From the NCBI GenBank assembly GCA_002197995.1, contig NGZR01000001.1, positions 12,667,501-12,731,500 of the forward strand: a DNA stretch of 64,000 bases, in the 5' to 3' direction. Position 1 is the first letter of the stretch; each line of letters starts with the position of its first letter. Under the pieces are notes generated by a model. It was not told where the DNA came from. It did not search any database and saw only the letters and a list, made by a program, of their open reading frames with translations. Shown one piece after another: positions 36,887 through 47,405 of this stretch. Source of the stretch: Gaeumannomyces sp. JS-464. Its lineage: Eukaryota; Ascomycota; Sordariomycetes; Magnaporthales; Magnaporthaceae. Both the position numbers and the translations under genes were made by a program.

Positions 36887-38435
36887 ATGGCGAGCTCAGG
36901 GAGTGTGCTGCATGAGCACGAGGCGCTGGTGATGATCGCGACCTTCGTCAACAATGTGGGCCCATCAAATCTTGTGGAGAAGATGATACTCGGGGTCTGG
37001 CGAAAAGGAGGAGAAGCACTGAAAGACCCAGAGATCAAGACACAGCTCACTGCTTATGTCAAGCGAGTCTGGGGGCACTTCCGAGAGGTGCGCCACAAGA
37101 AGAAAAGCGAGGCGGCCTCTTCAGTTGGCGGCCTCTTACTGGCTGACCATGATGTGCAATGGAGTGACGCAACCAAGCGCATCATAGCCAAGAGGTTCCA
37201 AGAGCTCTGGCAAGCTATGTCAGATGACGACAGGATGACAGCAAAGATGCAATGCCTCTGGCTCTATCTGGCGATCGATGCCATTGTCCATACCCTGGAT
37301 GCCGAGACAGAACCGGACATTGTCGGCAACCCAGCTCATAGCATCAGGTTTCGAGATGCTTTCGACAGTCATGTGGAGTATCAGATGTTTTCGGCAGTGT
37401 CAGCGACCTCGCAGGCACCAGACCTGGCCACAGTTTTGAGAGACAAGGAGTGACTCAACAACGATCTGGCGAGGAATGTCGATGCCTTCTTAGCAAACGA
37501 AGGCAGCCACGTGAACCCTCCAGCTTCGACTGCACCCGTATCGGATGCTGCAGATGGCCACAGCACCGCAACCATGCCCAGCCAGGATCTGGGCCTACAG
37601 GAGCCCCCGCCAGATTTTCAGGCTCGGTTCGTGGCCGTGGCACCCGAGCCCATGCGGGCTGAACATATCGCAGCCTGCACAAAGGTCGCGTACAACTACA
37701 TTCGCGACCGACCGAACATGTGGAATAGATGGCCCACAAGAGAGGTTCCAGGAATGGGGAATGAGGGCGTGGCAGGCCCTGGTGATGCCAATGGGTGAGC
37801 ATAACGGAACGCAAATGCTGGCAAAGATCCGAGAGATGGAGGCCAGGATCGGACACAAGAGCGGCGTTCACAAGAGGCCCTGGTACAGAGATCTCATCGA
37901 TAAGAAACTTGAGTCAGGACAGCCGGTGGCCAAAGACACCATGGCATGGTACCAGATGGTCCAATACCAGCTCCTCGACATTTACTTGTCTCTCAAAACG
38001 CACCGCACGACGCCCAGTAGCAAAGATGCCTCACCGCCCCTTCCGTGGCATCGGATCATGGGAGACGTTGACTCGGCTCAACTGGAATGTACAACCTACC
38101 ACCCTAGACGGTTCAGGCTAGGTTCCAGGCCGGACTGGGGAAAGGAACGCCCCAGGACAGGACACTTCCTAACAAGTGAGTTCAGGAAGCGAAAGAGCCC
38201 CCATGGTGATGACCATGAGACGGAGGCGGCCAAGCGGCGGTGCCTAGGGGCCTACGATTGGAAAGACTTCCGGTCCGACAAGGCGAAGCTTCGAGGCCTC
38301 ATGTCGACGATTGTCGAAAAGGACATCAAGATCATGGAGCCCGAGACCAGGCTGAAAACGGCCGAGAACAAAGATGCCGACAAGACAATGTCGACCTCGA
38401 GACTGATGCGAGTTGAGATGGCAGCAATTAATTAG
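36887..38435 (+). pseudogene. degenerate TE-associated ORF, gag-like in position
   Basis: From ATG 36887 the frame reads MASSGSVLHEHEALVMIATF and continues through VWGHFREVRHKKKSEAASS to VLRDKE, then an in-frame TGA at 37451-37453 (a possible CGA-to-TGA change). The same frame goes on (LNNDLARNVDAFLANEGSHV) to about 37730, where a frameshift leads into EWGMRAWQALVMPMGEHNGT and on to MRVEMAAIN at 38435. Together about 515 residues. No enzyme motif was seen. The length, Lys/Glu-rich C-terminus and setting suggest a retroelement ORF1/gag-like protein, but no family is recognised. Confidence 0.5.
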
Positions 38436-38560
38436 GGCCGCTCTGCTAATTTGGCGCCTGTACCGGCTATCTGTCCCTCTGGGGTGGTAGTGGTTAAATC
38501 TCCCCCTTTTCTTAAACATATCTCTGGCCTGTGCTTCGGGTTTATCTCTGACCCTTTTTG
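38433..38560 (+). repeat. direct repeat copy B
   Basis: Second copy of the repeat described at 36392, starting inside the stop codon of the degenerate ORF and followed by a run of tttttggaca units (38550-38608). Confidence 0.6.
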
Positions 38561-38612
38561 GACATTTTTTGGACATTTTTTGGACACTTTTTGGACACTT
38601 TTTTGGATACCT
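38550..38612 (+). repeat. tandem repeat, ttttttggaca unit
   Basis: About five copies of a 10-12 base unit (ttttttggacat / tttttggacac). Low-complexity sequence. Confidence 0.85.
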
Positions 38613-38639
38613 TTTGGACATCTTCTAGTCCCATTTTTG

Positions 38640-39588
38640 GCCACACGGATGCCCTTGGCATCGAACCCTTTTCCCCAGATGAGGGAGAGAAAGGGAGGAT
38701 CAACCCGGAATCTTCTAAACACCCTAATGTCCGTCGTCGGGCCGAAAGGGAGTTGGTGGAGCTCGACGACAGTCTCAAGGATGTCGACTACAAGGATCTG
38801 CAGAAGATCATCCGCAGGCGTCAGGCCGACAAGGGCAAGCGTCCCAAACACACCCATCAGGACAAGTCCAAGCTGGAGATATCTGGGATGTCTGGGCAGG
38901 ACTCCCCTCCCATTGGCGTCGTCAAGGCGGGAACAAGGGTCAATGTCAGTCTCCTGTCAATCCTGAACTCATCGCCTGCCCTGAGGGCAGATGTCAACAA
39001 AGCCCTCCGTCCTTACAAACCGGAGGAGAGATCTGAGGATCCCGCTGGCGTCGTCTCGAATAGGGTCAAGTCGTGGCCACTATGGAGGAGGAGCTCCTCA
39101 AGTCCTCACGTCCTATCCTGGTTGAGAGGCTCAGGGCACTCGTTAGCCTTGTGTCCGGGCTTCTTACAATTGAAGCATTGGAAGAATGGAGGCTGGCGTC
39201 CGTTCGATCCGCGACGGTCCGAGTAGCTTCTCTGGGGTGGAGCCTGTCTCTGCCCCTGTTGACTCTGGTTCTGACACTTGTATACCAGGATAGGACGTGA
39301 GAACTTGAGGAGCTCCTCCTCCATAGTGGCCACGACTTGGCCCTGCGGTCGACGGGATTGTGCCGGAGATCCGGCAGGTTGGCCTTGTTCGAGTGCAGTC
39401 GAGAACTTGCCTTGCCCTCGAACTCCTGAAGGGCACGAGTGTTGTGAGTGATAGTCCTCTTTTCGGTCCCTTCTTTGGCCAACTTTCTCTGGTCCCTTTT
39501 TTAGCCACATCTCTTGGCCCTTCCTTTGGCTTCTCCTTGCGAAGAATAAACAAAGCCACCGGGGTTTTTTCTTCGTGCCTCGTACCAA
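38640..39588. mobile_element. retroelement gag/pol remnants with fold-back
   Basis: Two opposing fragments meet here. On the plus strand 38700-39050 reads RRRQADKGKRPKHTHQDKSK and VVKAGTRVNVSLLSILNSSP, resembling the stretch ahead of the protease in fungal LTR elements. On the minus strand 39588-39106 encodes a Gln/Arg-rich protein ending in the zinc knuckle CFNCKKPGHKANEC (CCHC, C-x2-C-x4-H-x4-C), the mark of a retroviral-type gag. An inverted repeat of about 50 bases (39073-39120 against 39287-39345) joins the two. No complete polymerase is present. Old and rearranged. Confidence 0.65.
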
Positions 39589-39765
39589 CGCCCGGAAGGC
39601 GTCACGCTGCGCTGGGAATGAGCTTACAGAGCTGGATAACCTGAAGGAGCCAGTGGCACGACATCAACATGAGCGCGGCGAGTTTAAGGAGACCGCAAGT
39701 CGGCTCCAACGTGAGTTCCACAGCGCAATCTGGTCATAAAAGGCCAGAATGATCTTCTTTCTCTA

Positions 39766-39806
39766 AGTCAGTGCACCCCCTCTCCGCCACCCCCCTGTCC
39801 GCCACC
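39766..39806 (+). repeat. left terminal inverted repeat of Fot1-type element
   Basis: About 41 bases starting AGTCAGTGCACC and ending CTGTCCGCCACC. It pairs with 41578-41618. Confidence 0.85.
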
Positions 39807-39937
39807 ATCACGGGCCTCCTGCCCCAGATCGTCGCACGTACTTCAATTCTACAGGATTCCATCAATTCTAATCCGTTTTCCTTACCTTTTTCTGCATTCG
39901 AATGTTGAGACGCCAGAGAAACAGTACACCGAAAAAT

Positions 39938-41489
39938 AGATCGAACAGGCCGTCGCTGCCGCGCGGGCGAAGGTCCCAATCGCGAGCGCCGCCCGACTTT
40001 GGGGCATACCCAGGTCAACCTTACGAGACCGTCTCAAAGGCGCCCTACCTATCCAGCAGTCACAAGAAGAGTACCAACGGATAGCCCCTGAACAGGAGAA
40101 GCGTCTGGCGGACTGGATTCTGCTACAGGCCTCTCTAGGGCTCCCGCCAACGCATGCAGAAGTCCGGTTTTTTGCACAAGAGATCCTCCGGCAAAGGGGA
40201 CCTCCCAGCCCCTCGGGAAGCACTGGATCCGTGGTTTTTTGGGCCGATATCCGGGAGATCCGTACTGGAAGAGGCCGGCGCATAGAGTTTTGCACGCATC
40301 AAAGGGGCTTACTACTGCAACAATAAAGCAGTGGTGGAACGCCTGCAGATACCGGAGGTGGCCGGGATTAAGCCGGAAAATACGTACAACGCCGATGAGG
40401 GGGGCCTGCAGGAGGGTAAAACGGGCAACGGGCTCGTTTTAGGCCTCGCGGAGGCCGGCTTTTGCAAAGGAAAGAGCCCGGATCTCGCACTTGGACCTCG
40501 TTTATCGAGTGCATCTCGGCCACTGGGATCTCGCTTCCTCCCCTCATTATTTTTTAAAGGGAAAAGCGTGCAGGAGCCAGTGGTTTCCGGAAAGTTTAAG
40601 CCAATTCGAAGGCTGGGATATACTTGCAACAGATAGCGGCTGGACTACAGACCGTACGGCGTCGAGTGGTTGCAAAAGGTCTTCCTCCCTCGCACCCAGC
40701 CCCCTCCCCTGAACCCCGGCTTTTGATATGGATGGCCACGGATCGCATATAACCAAAGAGTTTATGCTTCTTTGCCTCCAAAATAACGTTTTTTCTACTT
40801 TATTTACCTCCTCATACCTCGCAGTACTGCAACCCCTCGATCTATCGGTCTTTAGCCCTCTCAAGCACGCTTACCGCCAAAAAATAGGGTCCCAAGCTCT
40901 ATTTACCTGCTCAACAGTGGTAGGAAAGCGCCAATTTTTAGAAAGCTATGCCTACGCACGTACTAAAGCCTTTACCCCTTATATAATTAAATCGGGGTGG
41001 CGGGCAACCGGCCTTGGGCCACGGAATATAGCAAAACCCCTAATGAGCCGCTTTATACTCGAAAACACCAACCAAGACAGCCGACGAGCCGGAATTCAAC
41101 AATCTGCAGAGGACAACAGGGCCAAACAGCGTTCAAAGGTCCCCATCCGGATGTCCCAGGTCCCCTGGGAGACCCCTAAGCAGTCGAGAGAGTTGGCCGC
41201 TCAAATCAGCACTTTCAAGGCCCGGATTCCTAGAAGCCCTACGGCCCGGCTTTTTTCCTGGAAGATCCAAAAAGGTTACGGAGTGCGTGAATTCGAGTTG
41301 GCTACGGCCTATCAAAAAATCAGGAAGTTGGAAGCCCAATTGGAGGCACAGCGGCCTCGCAAAAAAAGGAAGGTAGCCCCGGATCCCAACGAGACCTCTG
41401 TGGATATCCGCCGCGTTGCACAAACAAGGGGTAACGTTGAGGAGGTGACAGATAGTGCGTCTGGAAGAGCGGACGATTCTGATCAGTAA
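39938..41489 (+). pseudogene. broken Fot1-type transposase
   Basis: Visible parts in order: an N-terminal helix-turn-helix (IEQAVAAARAKVPIASAARL, then WGIPRSTLRDRL), a CENP-B-like region (EEYQRIAPEQEKRLADWILL, LGKHWIRGFLGRYP), the DDE core with IKPENTYNADEGG (first Asp), MDGHGSHITKEFM (second Asp) and VLQPLDLSVFSPLKHAYRQK (third Asp), and a long charged C-terminal helix (ATAYQKIRKLEAQLEAQRPR). The pieces lie in at least three frames and the N-terminus has a TAG at 39937-39939 where the family has Gln. All three catalytic Asp survive in fragments. Some frame breaks may be sequence errors like those in the host genes, so intactness is uncertain. Confidence 0.8.
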
Positions 41490-41577
41490 TCAGCTTTATC
41501 TTGCATCGGGGTTGCTTAAATAGGGGTAGAAATTTGCAGTTGAATGCAGTCGGTTTGGTGTTGATCGGAACTCGGGC

Positions 41578-41618
41578 CAGGTGGCGGACAGGGGGGGTGG
41601 AGAGGGGGTGCACTGACT
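41578..41618 (-). repeat. right terminal inverted repeat of Fot1-type element
   Basis: Inverted copy of 39766-39806 with a few mismatches in the C/G run. Confidence 0.85.
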
Positions 41619-41787
41619 TAATAATTGAGTTTCTTTTTGACATTTGTCCCTAAAGCGTGCAATCCTGTGCGAATCCCAAAACGCCCTTCAAATTCTATCC
41701 TAACGCCTTACAAGCACTTTGCGGGGATTGGTCAACTTAAAAATCCGGTGGGAGGATTGACCAAAGCTGTCGACCCCCTCCTCGTGG

Positions 41788-42369
41788 GTGCTTCTGCTTG
41801 CCCGCACAGCGCCGGAGTTACAAGCCCGCTGTAAGCGAAAAGCTCTCCGGAAGGGCCCCTGGAGGGCCAGGAAAGTGGCCAAAGAGAGAGTTAGAGAGAG
41901 AGGTTTAAAAGAGGTTCAAAGAAAGTGTTCTGCCCAGGTTAGGCACTTGATCAGCCAAGAAGACGGCCTCAGGAAAGAAGCGCAAGGTGGGCGATATGTT
42001 CGCCGAGTACGCCAGGAGCAGGCCGAGGAGGGGGACGACGGATATACCATGACCGACACTGCTTCCCAGAAGATGCTCGAGTACCTTCAGAGCAATCCCG
42101 ACGCGCGCAAGGCAGCTGGACTCGAGCTAGCCGGCTCTACCGGCCATTCGGCGGCCACTCCGATGGTTAGCAACAAGGATGAGGACAAAGGCCAGACGGG
42201 TGACAAGACCCGCCGCCGTCTCTTTGAAAAGGAGACTGCGGGCCGCCAGCAGCGTGCGCACAACAAGAACTCCCCGGCCCCGTCGCACTCAGTGCTGGTT
42301 CAACCCATTCGCAGCGCAGCGCTGCTATCCAGCAACGAGGGAGTGCCAGTCATGACAACCGAGCAGTAG
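41788..42369 (+). CDS. unassigned Lys/Arg-rich ORF in repeat island
   Basis: An open frame with a basic stretch (ELQARCKRKALRKGPWRARK) followed by MTDTASQKMLEYLQSNPDAR and a Ser/Thr/Lys-rich tail ending VPVMTTEQ. It could be the C-terminus of a second decayed transposase beside the Fot1-type element, or a piece of a host gene. No domain was recognised. The first ATG in the clearly protein-like part is at 42050. Confidence 0.25.
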   Translation: MLLLARTAPELQARCKRKALRKGPWRARKVAKERVRERGLKEVQRKCSAQVRHLISQEDGLRKEAQGGRYVRRVRQEQAEEGDDGYTMTDTASQKMLEYLQSNPDARKAAGLELAGSTGHSAATPMVSNKDEDKGQTGDKTRRRLFEKETAGRQQRAHNKNSPAPSHSVLVQPIRSAALLSSNEGVPVMTTEQ

Positions 42370-44243
42370 AGAACCATTACCATTCCTGCCTTTTACCTAA
42401 CCTACCCGTTAATACCACCCATGTGCCTTTCCCCGTGTGCCTAACCTGTGTATCGGCGAAAAGGAAGCAGGTGGGTTTACTGCAAGTGAGGGAAAAGAAA
42501 TAAAGAGTAGGAGAAAATGTGGCTATGGTTTGCGCAAGCCGGTGCTGGCCTAATTCCTAGCTGACGACGAGTTGAGTCTACTGTCAGCGGTATGTCAGCG
42601 CTGCGCTTTGAAAATGCTTGTGGCAGCGCCGCCCTCAACAAAACCTCTCCCGCCTGGTCTCCGCATACTTGGCTTATCTTCGCTGGTCGCGGCCTTGTAA
42701 TAATAATCGTTCTGGCGACACTGAGCGTCATGATGACCTCCTTGAGCTTGTCAAGAATCCTCCAGTCGACATAGCTTTAACCCTCGCAGGCCATCCTGCG
42801 AATGGAGAGGACATTGGGCCGGGCGATGAGTTAGTGGAGAGCCCTAACCAGTATGACGACGACATGGACATCGGTGAGTCTCTGGCTGAGAACCCCAACT
42901 AATGCTCACGTGAAGGCGACAATAACAACGTCGGAAACACTCCCACATTCTCGAAATCCCGAGGCAGGTTTACATTCAGCGGTTGAACCAGGTCTGGTGC
43001 GTATCACTAACTGGTGACTTGGATGTCTACCTCTTCCCTGGCACTTATGATCTGACTTGCCAGACACAGATGATTGATTTCATTTTCTGCCTTTTTATGG
43101 GCTGGCCGACCACCACCATCGGTTCATCTTCCTCTAGAATTTTCATTTCTTAACTCTATCAAGACTTCACGATCTAATTACATTACCTCATTCCAGACGA
43201 AGTTTTTTCTTATTATTTTTTTTGTTGTCCTTGCGAACCTTTCGGGGAAAGTTCACTATTTACATCGCAAACTCATTTCGTTATTGGCTCTAGCCTTGAG
43301 AACTCTATGAGGGAGTGTGTGTCGTACAATTCCAACTACAGTGAAATCTCAGAGGTTGCGACGCCCCTGGCCTACCTACTCAATGAGTTGATCTAGTGCT
43401 TGGGCCACGATGTCTATACGGCCTAGCTAAAAGACCTCTCTATGGCATGCCGTGAGCTAGAGCGATGTGGGGGATGTAGTGCACCTGGCCGTTACAAGTA
43501 CATCGATCGTTCTCAACTTAATGTTTGGCAGGGGTGTCTCTCCTGTGATCACGGAGATCTCCAGAGACGACTAATAACAGATCGATAGATCAGTAAAAGG
43601 GCATTCTATTTATTTTGCATGAGAAGAGTAGAGGAATTTGTATGCCAGAGGGGCTGGGGACGGCCTTATATATACCCCATATATCGTGGTGAAGTCTACA
43701 ACCATGGAGTCGGTCACAGGGTTGTTATTATACTATCTGGGTTGCCGAGCGTATACGAAAGCGAAAAGAAAAGGAGGAGAAAAAAAAACCCACAAAGCAC
43801 CATGGTGGAGCACTTCGAAAAGGAAAGGACAGTGGGCAAATTAACACAGAAGTAAAACGAGAGGTGAGAAGGGGGGAGCTGGAGAGTGGGAGAGATAAAA
43901 CACAAATGGACGGGGAAGGATAGGAAGGTGGATAGGATTCCATGGTAAAAGCAAGACGGTTGTGATACAGCTCTACAGGCGATATAGTACACCAACGCGA
44001 GACAGGATGATGGGAATCCGATGTAAGAAGACACATCCGATCTCGCATCAACCCACAAATAATTATAGGTGCAACTCGAATTACTAGGTGAGGGAGGCCA
44101 GAGGGGAGGCCAGAGACATATGGCCGGGCGGATTAAACAGGCTACTTTTGTCGCTCCTGGACCCTAGTGATAGAAACCGCCGAGAATACGTACAAATATA
44201 AAATACAAAAACGGCCAACGGAGCGGGCCTGACCATGTCCCAA
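42370..44243. other. intergenic and old repeat sequence
   Basis: No gene was recognised. A frame at 42618-42902 (LVSAYLAYLRWSRPCNNNRS) looks protein-like but has no ATG in a convincing place. 43560-43690 resembles 35780-35960 and may be the second LTR remnant. 43700-44240 is the 3' flank of the SF3B2 gene. Confidence 0.4.
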
Positions 44244-46151
44244 TTAAAACCTGTATTTTACCTCCTTTTTCTTCTCGCCACCACCCCCGCCCTTCTTTTC
44301 CTCCTGTAGCTTCTGCCTCTTGCGGCTCTCCTGAGCAATCATCTCACTAAGATCGTCGTCATATTGCCATTTGGCCCCGACGCCGTCCTCCTTGCGTCCC
44401 TCTTCAAACTTGCGCCTCAGCTCATCCTTGTTGATGCCGTCGTGGCTAAGCAGCGCGTCCGGGTCTAACGCCACGTCCACGTCACCAGGCTTCTTTCGTT
44501 TGCGGCCGCTGTCGTCGTCCTGGCCCAGTACAGGCGGTCCACCCGCGCCACGTGCCTTGGAGAGGTCGTACACCCTGTCGCTGCCGAAAAATCCCGTCGC
44601 TTGGGTCTGTCTCTCCGGAACAACCGTGTAGGCCGATCGCGGGGGAGCTGATGACTCCTCTGTCTCGAACCCGCGCCTCTGTTTCCGCAGGTCAAACTCG
44701 CCGCCCATGCTGCTCTCGACACCGCTAGGGCCGTCTACGGGCACCGTGCTGTAACCACTGGGAGTCTCCAGCCCGCTAGGCATCTCCATGTCCCAGGACC
44801 ATCGCCGTCCTCATCCTCGTCCTCGTCCCCGTCGTCCGACTCTTCTTCCTCAGATTCATCCTGAGGAGGCTGCAGCTCTCCCCAGAGGGTCTTCTCCACG
44901 GGCTCGCCTGAGGGCTGTTGCGCCCCCTGCTGGTGGGCCTGGGCGGCGCCGGGGTTCGCAGCCATGATGCCGAAGATGTCACCTCCGTATATCGGCCTGT
45001 TGTACTCGTCCAATGGCGGCTTGCCCCACTGGCCAGGCACAAAGCCCCACGACGCGCCCGGCGGCAGGGGCGCGTTCAGACCGGGGACCTTCAGTGTCGG
45101 ATACGAAGGCGGCGGGCCCATGCGCTGCTGCTGGAGGAGCCACGGCGGGGGGAAGCCAGGCTGCATACCCAGAGCCTCTTTGAGGGCATCGCTCAGCTCG
45201 CCCGGCTTGAAGTAGCGGTAATCAGCCTCGTACTCCTTGCCTTCGTGATAAACGTCGCCGAACCGGGTCAGCGGCGGCTTCTCCTGGAAGCGGAAGAAGG
45301 CGTCGTAAAGCTTCTGGTAGTCAATGTCCAGCTTGCCCATCTTGGGAGCCACCCTTTCCCTCTGCTTCTGCTTGAGGGTCTGTTCCGCCTGCTTCTCCAG
45401 GACTGCGTCGCGCATCTCAGTAATGCCCGTCTCAGCGATGAACTTCGGCAGCCTGAACGGCGGCTTCTCGATACCGCGCTTGCTCGACAAGTACTCCCGC
45501 TTCAGCGACCCAGTGGGTGGGAACCGGCACGATGTTGCGCTGAGCCTTGATCTGAACAAGTAGGCGCGGGTCGGAAGAGGACACATCGTGCCACTCGACG
45601 ACCTCGGGATTTGCGACAAGCGCCTTGAGCTCCGCGATAGAAAGCTTGTTCAGATTCTTGCGTTTCTTCTTGGAGAGCCTGGTCTCGGCAGCAGCCTCGT
45701 CGTCCTCGTCCGGGATCTCGTCGTCCTGGTCGAAGAAGACTTCGGCCTTTTTGCGGTTGTTCGCGTCCTTGGGCACGCCGTCCTCGTCAAGTGGTATGCT
45801 AAATTTGGTCAAAATGTCGCGGTACATGGTCTCCAGCTCCGGATTGTCCTCGTCGAAGTCTATGGGACCATCGGCGGGGATCCTATCCGCCGCATCAGCA
45901 TCCTTCCTGACCTCAAGGCCGCCGGTCGCCGGTTCTGCTGGCGCATCATCCTTGGGAGTCTCGCCGGAAACGCCGTTGACGGCTGTTGGCTCTGGTGTCT
46001 CGGTCGCAGCCTGCCACTCAAAGTCAGCCGGGAATGCCATGTCGGGCACAAGTGGCGCGTTGTCGCCATAACGCACCTGTGTCTTTCCTTTTCTCTCTTC
46101 CTTCTTCTTTGCCCTCCGCATCTGGTTCTTGGTCATTTTTGGGGCCGCCAT
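44244..46151 (-). CDS. cus1: splicing factor 3b subunit 2 (SF3B145/CUS1)
   Basis: U2 snRNP protein of the SF3b complex that helps fix the branch site. Apparently intron-free, about 635 aa. The N-terminus MAAPKMTKNQMRRAKKKEER is basic. The conserved core has VEWHDVSSSDPRLLVQIKAQ, VPVPTHW-SLKREYLSSKRGIEKPPF (the DUF382 hallmark), then the PSP region (PPPWLLQQQRMGPPPSYPTL, PGLNAPLPPGASWGFVPGQW, YNRPIYGGDIFG). Acidic repeats (ESEEEESDDGDEDEDEDGDG) precede the C-terminus, which ends KKKEVKYRF. Two compensating frame breaks are present: one extra base at the CCC of 45509-45511 (between THW and SLKREY) and one missing base at the CCC of 44792-44794 (between DGPG and DMEMPSG). Each frame alone would lose most of the protein. 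Confidence 0.92.
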
Positions 46152-47405
46152 GATCGCGGACGGGATGGGGGCCTGGCCCCAAGTGTGTCCCCAACGAGAG
46201 CGTTGTCGAACGAGACGTGCAGAGTCGGACGCTTATTTGGACAGGCGAAGAAAGAAAATGTGAGCGGAGAGAAACAAGCCACCCGTGACAGGACGATGTC
46301 AAGCGTATGAAGCTTGGGGCGATGGTGAAAATAACGATGGATGCCGAGGAATGGGAAGCAGCCTCATGGGAAGTCACGTCCAGGCGCCATACAAGAAATC
46401 ACCGCGCGCGTGAGCACGAGCCTCTCCTGTGGCTGGTGGTGGAGAAGCAGCAAAATGTCAAAAGTGTGGCGGCTGACGTGGCGCAGCCGTATGCAATCTG
46501 GTTGGGTAATGGGGGTTCCATTTGGTCCCACAGCTGCCCGCTGTCACTGTATCTCAAGCGCGCGAGATCCGTTGGGGTTTGACACAATTTGCCTGCGCTG
46601 CGCTGCACAATATGTACCTTGTCACCTTGTCAGCTTGTCCCTCCTGCAGTACCACTACCTACCTAGGTACCTAGTATGTAGAGATTCGATGTTGCCACTG
46701 GACGTGTAGTTGTCTGTTCTTCGGCTCAGACGGCCCCTGACAGCCGTCGCATCTTGACCTGCACTCGCTCCCTGCGTGGTCTCATCCTCACCACTGCTCA
46801 TCCAAGCCAGGGTCGCCATAAAAAGGCCAAGCTCGTGCACGTTGAAGTGGGACAGCAAGTCCAGGCTCAGGGTTCCATTGTCTAGGTGGGCATTTCGCAC
46901 GCTCCTGGCACGGTACCTGCATTTGGTGTGTGAAGCGGCACCTCTTTTTGGATTGATCTTGGCCGCCCAGTAAAAAGCCAAGGTGGAGCTTGTGTACCAC
47001 ACGTGTGCCACACCAGTGGTTGGAGACAGCGTCCCATCTTTTTCCATCTCAAGGGATTTTAATTTCCATCCATGGCGCGCGCCGATAACCTTGGCTGCCC
47101 GCCCGCGCCGACGACCTCCGCTCGATCCAAGCGAACCAAACTTTTAGCCAGCCAGCCCGACTCTCGATGCGGCCCAAGTGCGATACCTCCATCTTTGCCA
47201 GGCCCGCCTTGAAGCGAAGCGCAACTCGATCTCCAGACCCCAACTCCCCGCCGGTTTTCCCTCCTCTGTGAACATCGACGGAAAAAAGGGGGGCCAAGAC
47301 CACACCCCTTGACGACGGACCGGACCGCGATTGCGAACGCGCCGACCACTTCCGCCCCGTTGCGCACCACTACCGCCCACGGACACGAGGGCCTAGACCG
47401 TGTCG
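46152..47405. other. divergent promoter region cus1/transporter
   Basis: About 1.25 kb between two start codons on opposite strands. No gene was recognised. The frames open on both strands are short and lack domains. Confidence 0.5.

Larger units (their letters stand above)
39766..41618 (+). mobile_element. Fot1/pogo-type DNA transposon
   Basis: A 1853-bp element flanked by TA (39764-39765 and 41619-41620). Terminal inverted repeats of about 41 bases begin AGTCAGTGCACCCCCTCTCC at both ends. The transposase lies in the same direction as the window strand. Size, TA target and TIR style match Fot1 elements of filamentous ascomycetes (pogo branch of Tc1/mariner). Confidence 0.9.
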
